From assembly GCA_016218915.1 (NCBI GenBank), contig JACRCQ010000062.1:1-64000 (forward strand): a stretch of DNA of 64,000 bases, in the 5' to 3' direction. Positions 18,171 to 25,164 of this stretch are shown one piece after another. A program made the position numbers and the translations under genes. The notes below the pieces were generated by a model. It was not told the DNA's origin, searched no databases, and saw only the letters and a program-made list of their open reading frames with translations. Origin of the DNA: Deltaproteobacteria bacterium (GTDB lineage: Bacteria > Myxococcota_A > Polyangia > Polyangiales > Polyangiaceae). Each line of letters begins with the position of its first letter. Within the stretch, counting starts at the first letter, position 1.

Positions 18171-18280
18171 TGCGGCCCTCTCAGGCCGAGGACATGTGAG
18201 AGCGATGGCTCCGGCAAAGAAGCGAACCGCAGTCGAGTGGGTGGGCGAAGCGGCATCGCAAGGGGCGTCGAACCCCGATC

Positions 18281-18402
18281 TGTGCACCACTGTAGTGGGA
18301 GAAAACGCGGGCCCCTCTCGGGGCCCGTTTTTCGTTGGAGGATTCTCACAGCCGTCCCGCAGGCGTGCACCGACGAGTCGGTGCGAGCTTTCTCCCACCG
18401 GC
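18281..18402. repeat. Structured intergenic repeat, copy A, with bidirectional terminator
   Basis: Contains, in order, the dyad CCACT-GT-AGTGG, a strong stem CGGGCCCC-TCTC-GGGGCCCG flanked by AAAAC and TTTTT, the stem GCACCGAC-GA-GTCGGTGC, and TTTCTCCCAC, which is the exact complement of GTGGGAGAAA 85 bp earlier. The A/T-flanked stem would terminate transcripts from either side, serving the convergent rhuM and the minus-strand gene that ends at 18407. A second copy lies at 21813-21930. Confidence 0.75.
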
Positions 18403-18406
18403 CCCA

Positions 18407-19336
18407 CTACCCCTGTCCGTCGCGCCATCGCGGGACGCCGGCCTTGTCGAGAATCTCATTGAGCTCGTCGTCGGCCATCTCGCGGATGGCCCACACCTCT
18501 GTCAAAGGCGGGAACGCCGGGTCGGCAGTCTCGACGGCCTCCTTGAGCAACCGCACCGCTCCAAACCGATCGCCGCGGACAAGTGCTGCGCGAGCGGCTA
18601 GGCCCAGCCAGAGTCCACGAGCAGTGGTCGGGCCCTGCCGGCCGCGATGCACGACGGTCTCGGGAGTTACCAGCCCCCGCTCGACGAGCTCGATCGCGTC
18701 GGGGGTGGAACCGTATCGAGTCGCGCACTGGAAGAGGATGTCACCATCGACACCCATCTGGATCAGCATCTGAAGTGTGTTCCGGGTCCGATGGTAGAAT
18801 ACGTCGTCTGGCGTGAATTGCATCAGCCGCTCCCACGCTGCCACAGAAGGGGCGCACGCGAACGCAAGGACAGCTTCCTGCCAGCCGTTCGGCGGAGCGC
18901 CAATCGACTCGAGCGCGGCTTCGATCCGCTTACGCTCCGGGCAGTCTTCCTTGCTGAGCGCGTAGCGCGACATAACTGCGGCCAAGTGGTCCCGACCATA
19001 GCGGACGAGCTGCTCGATGTACGGGGCGGGGCTTTCTCCGTGGTCCCGCCAGTCTGCGAGCAGCAGCGCCAACAGATCGTCGGGCCTATTGCGCCGCGCG
19101 GCCGCCTCCGCGCCGAGCCGTCTCAGGATGATGCGTCTCTGCCCCAGCTCGGAGCCACCTGAGGGCCGAAGGGGCGTGGGCAGGGCCTCGAGCGTGGCGC
19201 GAGCCCAGTGCTCGATTAGCTCGATGTCGTCATCGCCCAGGTCGTCCAACCACGTCACGAGGTCCGCCAGACGGCCGGCCTGGTCACCCGCGACGAACTC
19301 ATCGACACGTGCTTCGAGATCTTCGACCACGGTCAT
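18407..19336 (-). CDS. Hypothetical helical protein
   Basis: A 309-residue protein of no recognised family. It is rich in paired amphipathic helices (for example ARVDEFVAGDQAGRLADLV, and ARAALVRGDRFGAVRLLKEA, which resembles a TPR helix pair) and so may be a helical-repeat protein. It has no signal peptide or membrane segment. The start at MTVVEDL is chosen because AAGGAG precedes it by nine bases; the frame is open 33 codons upstream. It is divergent from the next gene and ends at repeat copy A. Confidence 0.65.
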   Translation of the reverse strand: MTVVEDLEARVDEFVAGDQAGRLADLVTWLDDLGDDDIELIEHWARATLEALPTPLRPSGGSELGQRRIILRRLGAEAAARRNRPDDLLALLLADWRDHGESPAPYIEQLVRYGRDHLAAVMSRYALSKEDCPERKRIEAALESIGAPPNGWQEAVLAFACAPSVAAWERLMQFTPDDVFYHRTRNTLQMLIQMGVDGDILFQCATRYGSTPDAIELVERGLVTPETVVHRGRQGPTTARGLWLGLAARAALVRGDRFGAVRLLKEAVETADPAFPPLTEVWAIREMADDELNEILDKAGVPRWRDGQG

Positions 19337-19400
19337 CCTGGCGGTCTCCTTCGGCAAAGGCCGCCGCATCATATCTACGCCGCGGTGGAGCCACGATGGC

Positions 19401-19826
19401 ATGATCGCGACGGGCGACGCGCCGACGGAGCACATGATCGCGCTCTTTCGCGAGCTTCCGCCCGAGCGCGCCGGCGAGCTGACGGGGCTCGACTACTTCC
19501 TCCTCGAAGCATTCCCGAGCGAGTGCGGCATGCTCCGCGTGATCGCGGAGATGGCGTCAGACGTGGAGTGGCAGTGGCCGAAGGGCCAGTGGGCGAAGCT
19601 CGTCACAAAGCTCGCGGCGAAGTTTCCTGCGGTCGCGCTGCCGGCGTTGCTAGCGGCAAAGCCGAAGCTCGCGCGTTATCCCGACAGTCTCGACAAGGCG
19701 ATCGAGGCCGCGGAGAAGGCGCTCGCGAAGGGCCCGGCGAAAGAGCCACCCAAGAAGGCGGCGACGAAGCCAGCCGAAAAGGCCGCAAGGAAGCCGGCGA
19801 AGAAGGCGACCAAGAAATCTCCGTAG
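19401..19826 (+). CDS. Hypothetical protein with histone-H1-like Lys/Ala/Pro tail
   Basis: A 141-residue protein. The first roughly 100 residues (MIATGDAPTEHMIALFRELP onward) form a small helical domain of unknown family. The last 40 are a low-complexity tail of PAKK, KAAT and KKAT units, like the C-terminal tails of H1-type nucleoid proteins and other DNA- or RNA-associated bacterial proteins. The start is divergent from the preceding minus-strand gene by 64 bp. The tail suggests nucleic-acid or anionic-surface binding, but the domain offers no further clue. Confidence 0.6.
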   Translation: MIATGDAPTEHMIALFRELPPERAGELTGLDYFLLEAFPSECGMLRVIAEMASDVEWQWPKGQWAKLVTKLAAKFPAVALPALLAAKPKLARYPDSLDKAIEAAEKALAKGPAKEPPKKAATKPAEKAARKPAKKATKKSP

Positions 19827-19829
19827 CGC

Positions 19830-20274
19830 CCCGCCGGGTCGCGGCCCTCGCGCGAATTCGGATCTCCGCCTGGCGGTGGTTGGCAGCTTCTACGTCGAGC
19901 GTTGCCTGAAGGACTACGCCGTCGCAAGCAGCAGTGCGAGAGCCGTCGGGGAGCGAAGATTTGTCCAGCCTGACGAGGAAGGCAGAACGCTCCCTCAAGC
20001 AGGTTTGGGAAGCGCTTGAGCGTGGGCGTAGGTAGGTGACAGGGGCTCACGCCTGCTCTGCGTTGTTGGAATGCTCCCAACCATCGCGGCAGAGCATCAT
20101 CATCGTGCCGCCAGGCCCAAGGTCCGACCGCGCGCATGCGGTTGTGCGCCCTGCAGGTCGTCGGTCTCGGCGTCCAAGGCCGTGAGGACATCGCGGCGGG
20201 CCAGCCCCGATCGATCTTGGTGAGCATAGCCCAACAAACGCGGGTTCCGTATCAGCGGTGGGACGGGGCCGCTG
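19830..20274. other. Gene-free stretch
   Basis: About 445 bp between the Lys/Ala-tail protein and the convergent fic gene. All open frames are antisense-like and of low complexity. A short open stretch at about 19877-20020 on the plus strand (VVGSFYVERCLKDYAV) may be a decayed gene end. No repeat, RNA or promoter is recognisable. Confidence 0.4.
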
Positions 20275-21540
20275 TCAGTCCGCGAGCTTCTTCAGCGTGT
20301 CCCTGCGGATTCCCATCATCTTCGTCGTCGAAGTCCGCACCCGCTCGCGCTGCTGCGCTTGCTCATCGAGATCGGTGCCGGCCCGCAAACGATCGAGGTA
20401 GGCTTGGTAGACGAACGAGCGGTCGCGTTTCTTTCCCGTCGTCTCGACGAGGACGCCGCCTGCGACTAGCAGCTCGATCGCGCGCCCGGCCGTCGGCTTC
20501 GTCGTATTTGCGAGCTTCATCACCGACGCAACCGTTACGACAGGATGGCTCGGCAGGAGCTCAAAGAGCTTCAACGCGACGATCGACATGCCGTCGTACG
20601 CGAGCATGCGCGCCCGATCAGAGGCCACCAGCGCGAATAGCTCGCGAGCCGACGCCACTGCTTCGTCGGCGATGGTTGCCACGCCGTCGAGGAAGAAGTC
20701 GAGCCAGCCTTCCCAGTCGCCGTCGACGCGCACAGCGTTGAGCCGTCGATAGTAGTCTTCGCGGTGCCGCTTGAAGAAAAGACTCAAGTACAAGAGGGGT
20801 CTTGTCAGGAGCCTCCAGTGCTCGAGCAGCAGCGTCACGAGCAAGCGACCGAGCCGGCCGTTCCCGTCCAAGTAAGGGTGGATCGTCTCGAACTGCACGT
20901 GCAGCAGGCCCGCGCGAATCAACGGCGGCAACGGGTCGTCGGTGTGTAGGTATCTCTCGAACGCGCTCAGCACCTCGCCCAGTACGTGCGGCGGAGGCGG
21001 CACATAAGCGGCATTGCCAGGGCGGCTTCCGCCGATCCAGTTTTGGCTGCGTCGCACCTCGCCGGGCGCCTTTTCGGCCCCTCGCACACCGCGCATGAGC
21101 CGCCGGTGGGTCTGGCTCAGTAAACGCATCGAGAGGGGCAGCCCCTTCGGATCGGCTAGCTGGGCGCGTGAGTACGCGAGAGCGTCGAGGTAGTTGCAGA
21201 CCTCTTCGACGTCAGCGGTCGGGGGTGTGCTCGGTTCTGCGCTCTCCTGGGCCTCGAAGGTGAGCAGATCGACCAGCGTGGCTTGCGTCCCTTCGATTTG
21301 CGACGAGAGCACCGCTTCCTTGCGGACAAACGCGTAGATGTACCAGTCGAGCGACGGGACCATTTCGCCGGCCAGCTCCAAGCGGACGAGCGCCTGCTCG
21401 GCAACGCGGAGCCGCTCCGCGAGCTTGGCGTCCAAGGCGATGGGCGGGTTCGCGGGGGGCAGCGGGTGCGGGACGAACGCCGCGACCTCCTCGCCGCCCA
21501 TGGCGGTTCGTTCGTAGCGCCCGGTGATTCGCTCTGGCAT
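20275..21540 (-). CDS. fic: Fic family protein with C-terminal winged helix
   Basis: A 421-residue Fic protein, expected to transfer AMP (or another nucleotide part) to a target hydroxyl. The catalytic motif is intact: HPYLDGNGRLGR at about residues 221-232. An N-terminal inhibitory helix SSQIEG (about 79-84) matches the S/T-x-x-x-E-G rule of class II, self-inhibited Fic enzymes. The C-terminus (LFELLPSHPVVTVASVMKLA and onward) is a winged helix-turn-helix that probably binds DNA. The ATG at MPERITG follows GGAG. The promoter region holds a phased array of palindromic half-sites, suggesting autoregulation. Confidence 0.92.
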   Translation of the reverse strand: MPERITGRYERTAMGGEEVAAFVPHPLPPANPPIALDAKLAERLRVAEQALVRLELAGEMVPSLDWYIYAFVRKEAVLSSQIEGTQATLVDLLTFEAQESAEPSTPPTADVEEVCNYLDALAYSRAQLADPKGLPLSMRLLSQTHRRLMRGVRGAEKAPGEVRRSQNWIGGSRPGNAAYVPPPPHVLGEVLSAFERYLHTDDPLPPLIRAGLLHVQFETIHPYLDGNGRLGRLLVTLLLEHWRLLTRPLLYLSLFFKRHREDYYRRLNAVRVDGDWEGWLDFFLDGVATIADEAVASARELFALVASDRARMLAYDGMSIVALKLFELLPSHPVVTVASVMKLANTTKPTAGRAIELLVAGGVLVETTGKKRDRSFVYQAYLDRLRAGTDLDEQAQQRERVRTSTTKMMGIRRDTLKKLAD

Positions 21541-21550
21541 GTGCACTCCG

Positions 21551-21668
21551 CTAGTAACGTCCGCTTGACCAGGGTCGTCGACTAGGAAAGCCGGCTTGAC
21601 CAAGCGTGCGCGTTAGGAACGAATTCTTGACTAGCGCGCGCGACTAGTCAAGGCTGCGTTACTAACGG
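21551..21668. promoter_or_regulatory. Phased operator array upstream of fic
   Basis: Dyad units start at 21564, 21595 and 21626, exactly 31 bp apart. Left half-sites are CTTGACCAG, CTTGACCAA and CTTGACTAG; right half-sites, 18 bases later, are CTAGGAAAG, TTAGGAACG and CTAGTCAAG. The third unit is a perfect 9+9+9 palindrome. In the same register, a right half CTAGTAACG (21551) precedes and a left half CGTTACTAA (21657) follows. The array starts 11 bp upstream of the fic ATG and so must overlap its promoter or leader. Confidence 0.7.
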
Positions 21669-21703
21669 AAGGTAATCGGCTGGGCATATGTCCAGTGGGC
21701 ACC

Positions 21704-21811
21704 CAATCTTAACCGGCGCAACCGGGTGCCCCGTGTTTCTTTGTGCAACCGCGGTTTGCGGCCTCTTAAGATTCGCCACTTCGGCGCTCGCCCAGCCCGA
21801 AGACTGCCGAG
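21704..21811. repeat. Dispersed intergenic repeat R2
   Basis: The block from 21735 to 21811 repeats the R1 sequence at 14125-14200, with the same distance between GCGGCCTCTTAAG and GACTGCCGAG. Just before it is a hairpin with arms GGGCACCC/GGGTGCCC. It runs directly into structured repeat copy B. No gene lies in this stretch. Confidence 0.65.
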
Positions 21812-21812
21812 C

Positions 21813-21930
21813 TGTGCCCCACTGTAGTGGGAGAAAACGCGGGCCCCTCTTGGGGCCCGTTTTCGTTAGGGGAATCCGTTCGTCGTCTGCGCGCTCACGC
21901 ACGCCTGAGTCGGCGGGGATTCTCCCACCG
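21813..21930. repeat. Structured intergenic repeat, copy B, with bidirectional terminator
   Basis: Matches copy A: CCCACT-GT-AGTGGG, then the stem CGGGCCCC-TCTT-GGGGCCCG between AAAAC and TTTTC, a weaker CGCC/GGCG stem and TTCTCCCAC complementary to GTGGGAGAA 85 bp earlier. The single loop change and the altered but still self-complementary second stem suggest the structure is kept. On the minus strand it lies just after the stop of the zinc-ribbon gene, as copy A lies after its minus-strand neighbour. Confidence 0.75.
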
Positions 21931-21963
21931 CGTTGACGCCGATGTGTTCAACCTGCGCCATCC

Positions 21964-22407
21964 TCAACCGCACGCCACTCGGCGGGTGTCTTTGAACGGC
22001 ACCAGGATCGCGGGAGTATCTGCAGTCGCCGGGCCTTGGCCCAACCGCGCCTTCCAGTACCGCTTGTCGACCGTGCCCAGAACCATCCAATCCAGCTCCT
22101 CGACAGGACGGCCGGTGACGAGGCCCAACTCCGCAGCTACGTCGGGCTGGTTGACGAAGATCATCTCGCAACGCGCGCAGTACTTGCAGGTCTTGCCAAG
22201 GATGATCGGGCCGGTTCCCTCGATGTGGATGAACAGCGCGAACTTGCGCTCGAAGGTCTGCCTCAAGCAGCTCGGGCACTTGCTCGCGCGGTAGTCGAGG
22301 AAAGGATTGAGAACGCAGGTGTATCGGCGCGGGTGGGCGAACTTGCTTCCGCGTCTTGAGCGCTGGTCCACGTGGTTGCAGTAGAGCAAGCCACCCTGAC
22401 AGATCAA
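21964..22407 (-). CDS. Hypothetical zinc-ribbon protein
   Basis: A 147-residue protein with two Cys pairs in zinc-ribbon arrangement, CPSC near residue 44 and CKYCARC near residue 73, separated by a beta-rich stretch FALFIHIEGTGPIILGKT. It resembles a widespread uncharacterised family with the same layout. No catalytic motif is evident. The start is given as a TTG and is uncertain. It is divergent from the pfpI-marR operon, and the intervening 110 bp hold a strong palindrome that could affect both. Confidence 0.6.
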   Translation of the reverse strand: MICQGGLLYCNHVDQRSRRGSKFAHPRRYTCVLNPFLDYRASKCPSCLRQTFERKFALFIHIEGTGPIILGKTCKYCARCEMIFVNQPDVAAELGLVTGRPVEELDWMVLGTVDKRYWKARLGQGPATADTPAILVPFKDTRRVACG

Positions 22408-22463
22408 GCCCCAGCGGGCTCACCGGGCCCGTCGCCCAAGCCCCTGAAGAATGCCTTCGGATC

Positions 22464-22501
22464 ATCTTGACAGCATGCTGTCAAGATGACAGGATGCTGT
22501 C
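22464..22501. promoter_or_regulatory. Operator pair for the pfpI-marR operon
   Basis: A perfect 24-bp palindrome (arm ATCTTGACAGCA and its complement) occupies 22464-22487 and covers a TTGACA -35 element at 22467. A second near-identical core, GACAGGATGCTGTC, at 22488-22501 lies 19 bp after the first core GACAGCATGCTGTC. The two sites end just before the pfpI ribosome site. The palindrome also carries TTGACA on the other strand, towards the divergent gene. The MarR-type regulator in this operon is the likely ligand-sensing repressor. Confidence 0.75.
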
Positions 22502-22517
22502 TATCCGGAGGATCGGG

Positions 22518-23168
22518 ATGAAAGACGAATCGGCAAGCCAGCAAGATCAACGCGACGTTCACGTCCTCGTGCTCGACACGATGGCCGACTGGGAACCCGC
22601 CATTGCCATCGCTCACATCAACCGACCTGCGCCCGGAAAGCCTTCGCGCTACCGGGTTCGAACCGTGGGCCTTGGCAGAACATCGATCCGATCCATGGGG
22701 GGGCTCGTCATCACACCCGATCTGGACCTGTCCGACCTCGCGGCCCGGGACAGCGCCATGTTGATCCTGCCCGGTGCTGACATCTGGCAGGACGCGATCA
22801 TGGAGCCAGCGCTCGCCAAAGCACGAGATTTCGTTGATGCAGGCGTGCCCGTGGCCGCAATCTGCGGGGCGACCTTCGGGCTGGCACGTGCGGGTCTACT
22901 CGATGATCGCAGGCACACGAGCAATGACCGTGGATGGCTCGCCTCCAGTGGATACCGTGGGGGCGCACACTACGTGGACGAGCCGGCTGTGGAGGACCGA
23001 GGCGTGATCACCGCGTCGGTGACAGCATCGCTGGAGTTCGCCCGACTCATCCTTGCCCGGCTTGCCGTGTTCCCGAACAAGGCACTCGATGCCTGGTACG
23101 GACTCTACAAGACCGGGAATCCTGCCTGCTACTTCGAGCTCATGGAGTCGCTTTCGCATGGTGGCTGA
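22518..23168 (+). CDS. DJ-1/PfpI family protein
   Basis: A 216-residue DJ-1/PfpI-superfamily protein. The nucleophile elbow VAAICGATFGLARAGLL supplies the conserved Cys, and HTSND follows in the position typical of the YdeA/glutamine-amidotransferase-like branch. Functions in this family include glyoxalase, deglycase-like and stress chaperone roles, so the substrate is open. ATG chosen because GGAG lies seven bases upstream. It overlaps the MarR gene by 11 bp, which suggests that the regulator controls its own partner enzyme. Confidence 0.85.
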   Translation: MKDESASQQDQRDVHVLVLDTMADWEPAIAIAHINRPAPGKPSRYRVRTVGLGRTSIRSMGGLVITPDLDLSDLAARDSAMLILPGADIWQDAIMEPALAKARDFVDAGVPVAAICGATFGLARAGLLDDRRHTSNDRGWLASSGYRGGAHYVDEPAVEDRGVITASVTASLEFARLILARLAVFPNKALDAWYGLYKTGNPACYFELMESLSHGG

Positions 23169-23661
23169 AGTCAGACCGAGAGAGGTTCTGAACGACTTCG
23201 TTCTCAAGGTGTTCCGACTGAACGGCCGTCTGCTGGATGCGGCTGATCGTCTCACCGAGGGCAGCGGGTTGACTGCCGCACGTTGGCAAGTGCTTGGCGC
23301 CGTACTTCACGAGCCGCTTACTGTGGCAGCTGCTGCGCGCAGCATGGGGTTGGCCCGCCAGAGCGTGCAGCGCCTCGCGGATGCGCTCGTCGAAGACGGT
23401 CTCTGCCAGTACCTGCCCAATCCAGCGCATCGACGTGCAAAGCTGATCGCTCCCACGGATCGCGGATGGCAGGCGATCGAGCAGATCCGGCCAGGGGTGG
23501 TTGCCTGGGGCAGGCGGGTCACCAAGGCGGTTGGCGAGGAGAAGGTAGTGAGCGCAAGCGCCGCAGTCGATGCTCTGCTCCTGGTCCTTGCCAGTCCGGA
23601 AGGGCAGGTGAACCGACAGGCGCTGCCTGCGCACTTGCGCGATCGCCGGAAGAGCAAGTGA
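23158..23661 (+). CDS. MarR-family transcriptional regulator
   Basis: A 167-residue regulator with the MarR winged helix: LTAARWQVLGAVL, AAAARSMGLARQSVQRLADAL (recognition helix) and the wing YLPNPAHRRAKLIAPTDRG. MarR dimers bind palindromes and release DNA on binding small aromatic or oxidising ligands. Its start overlaps the preceding pfpI gene by 11 bp, so both come from the promoter covered by the 24-bp palindrome, the natural candidate for its binding site. Confidence 0.9.
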   Translation: MVAEVRPREVLNDFVLKVFRLNGRLLDAADRLTEGSGLTAARWQVLGAVLHEPLTVAAAARSMGLARQSVQRLADALVEDGLCQYLPNPAHRRAKLIAPTDRGWQAIEQIRPGVVAWGRRVTKAVGEEKVVSASAAVDALLLVLASPEGQVNRQALPAHLRDRRKSK

Positions 23662-23707
23662 TGCAGCCCGTTCGTCGGGACGACCGAGTGCTAGAGTCTG
23701 GCCCATC

Positions 23708-24898
23708 GTGATTCGTTATGGCGCCATCCTTCTCGCAGCGGCTCTGATCGGTTGCGAGCGCCGGGCCGAGCCGGCGCCCCCGCTTCCGCCTGCGCCGGTT
23801 GCCGCGCACGCCGCCTCTGGTTCGGCCGCCACGTCCCCGATGGCTCGAGCTGCGCACGGCAAGTGGACGGCGAAAGCGGGCTTCTCGACGGGTCGCGATC
23901 ACCTCGCGCTCACGGCGACACGCGACGGCACGGTGTTTGCCGTGGGTGGCTCCGCGGGCTATGCGGGCAAGCAGCTCTCGAGCGTAGAAGTGCTTCGTCC
24001 GGGTGCGGATTGGTTGGTCGGCCCCGAGTTGCGCACCGCGAGGAGCTGGGCGATGGCGACGACCACGCCCGACGGCGACGTCCTCGTCTTCGGGGGCCTC
24101 TCCGACCTCAACTACCTCTCTTCGGTCGAACGTCTCGCGCGCGGGGCCAATGCATGGATGAAGCTCGGCGAAATGCCATACCGCGAGGAGGTCATCGATG
24201 TCCTCTCGATGCGCGATGGGCGTGTGCTGGTGCTGTCCCGACCGACCAAGAACAACGTGGTTCAGGCGCATGCAACGATGCTCGACCCCGCGCGCGGAAC
24301 CTGGTCTCGGACGGCGTCCATCGACAAGTTCGATCTGGCGAGAGCCCGCGCGTTCGAAGGTGCAGCCAACACCGTCCTCGTGCTCGGAGCGCTGCACACC
24401 GTCTCGCCGCCACACGCTGACGGCAGTCGCGTCGGCTGCGATCCGTTGCGCGCGCTCGACGTAGCGAAAGGCACCTGGAAAACCTCGAGTGAGGAGTTCC
24501 CCCTTTGCGGAGGAATCGCTGCAGCGACGCTCGGCGACGGGCGCGTACTTGTTGCAGGCGGGTATGCCACGACGGGCGGAGAGTCGAGTCGCGCGTTCGT
24601 CGTTGATTCCGACGGACGTGTCAAGGAGGTAGCCTCCATGCGCATCGCGCGGTACGGAGCCGCCGCCGTCGCTCTCGGTCGCGGTCGCGTGCTCGTCGTT
24701 GGAGCGTCACCGACGACGGCCAATCGAGGCTCGACTGCCTTCCGCACAGGCGAGATCTATGAGCTCGCGTCCAACCGCTGGGAAGACGCCGCCCTGCCGA
24801 CGAGTCTCGAGGTTCCGCACGGCGCTCCCGCAGGGGAGGGCCGCGCCGTGTTCGTGGCCGAACGAAGCACCGAGTCCTGGCTCTACGACGAGCGTTGA
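23708..24898 (+). CDS. Kelch-type beta-propeller lipoprotein
   Basis: A 396-residue secreted lipoprotein. The signal peptide ends LLAAALIGC, followed by a Pro/Ala/Ser linker. The rest is made of kelch/galactose-oxidase-like repeats with GG blades, for example GTVFAVGGSAGYAGKQ, GDVLVFGGLSDLNYLSSV, GRVLVAGGYATTGGESS and GRVLVVGASPTT. Such proteins typically act as extracytoplasmic binding scaffolds; no catalytic residues are visible. GTG start. No obvious operon partner. Confidence 0.85.
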   Translation: MIRYGAILLAAALIGCERRAEPAPPLPPAPVAAHAASGSAATSPMARAAHGKWTAKAGFSTGRDHLALTATRDGTVFAVGGSAGYAGKQLSSVEVLRPGADWLVGPELRTARSWAMATTTPDGDVLVFGGLSDLNYLSSVERLARGANAWMKLGEMPYREEVIDVLSMRDGRVLVLSRPTKNNVVQAHATMLDPARGTWSRTASIDKFDLARARAFEGAANTVLVLGALHTVSPPHADGSRVGCDPLRALDVAKGTWKTSSEEFPLCGGIAAATLGDGRVLVAGGYATTGGESSRAFVVDSDGRVKEVASMRIARYGAAAVALGRGRVLVVGASPTTANRGSTAFRTGEIYELASNRWEDAALPTSLEVPHGAPAGEGRAVFVAERSTESWLYDER

Positions 24899-24919
24899 GG
24901 GCGGGCGCGGCAAGGAGCA

Positions 24920-25000
24920 TTGCGCGCTTGGCACCCCACGTGCACGCTCCGGCCGCGGGTACCCCGGTCTTCTTCGCCAGTACGCGCCGTTTGCGGCCTC
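24920..25000. repeat. Dispersed intergenic repeat R3
   Basis: Follows the kelch lipoprotein and matches the left part of R1: GCGCGCTTGG-ACCCCACG-GCACGCTC-GGCC, then TTTGCGGCCTC. It is more diverged than R1 and R2 and lacks the TTAAGA segment. The surrounding 260 bp to the next gene contain nothing else recognisable. Confidence 0.55.
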
Positions 25001-25164
25001 AGGAGAGAGCGCCGAGGCGCCGATGATCCCAGCATTTTCAGAAGCGAGAGTCTCCGGCAGGACTCGCCCGTCCTCGACATGCGCGCGAATGATTGCCTGC
25101 TGCACCTCGGGATTGCGGACGGCGGATCTTGTGCAGCGTTCAACGTTCTCTACAATGCTGCGGG

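Noticed and set aside
21551..21668. Possible CRISPR array
   Set aside because: Units are degenerate, palindromic, 27 bp with only 4-bp gaps, and no cas genes are near. The 31-bp phase and fic promoter position fit an operator.
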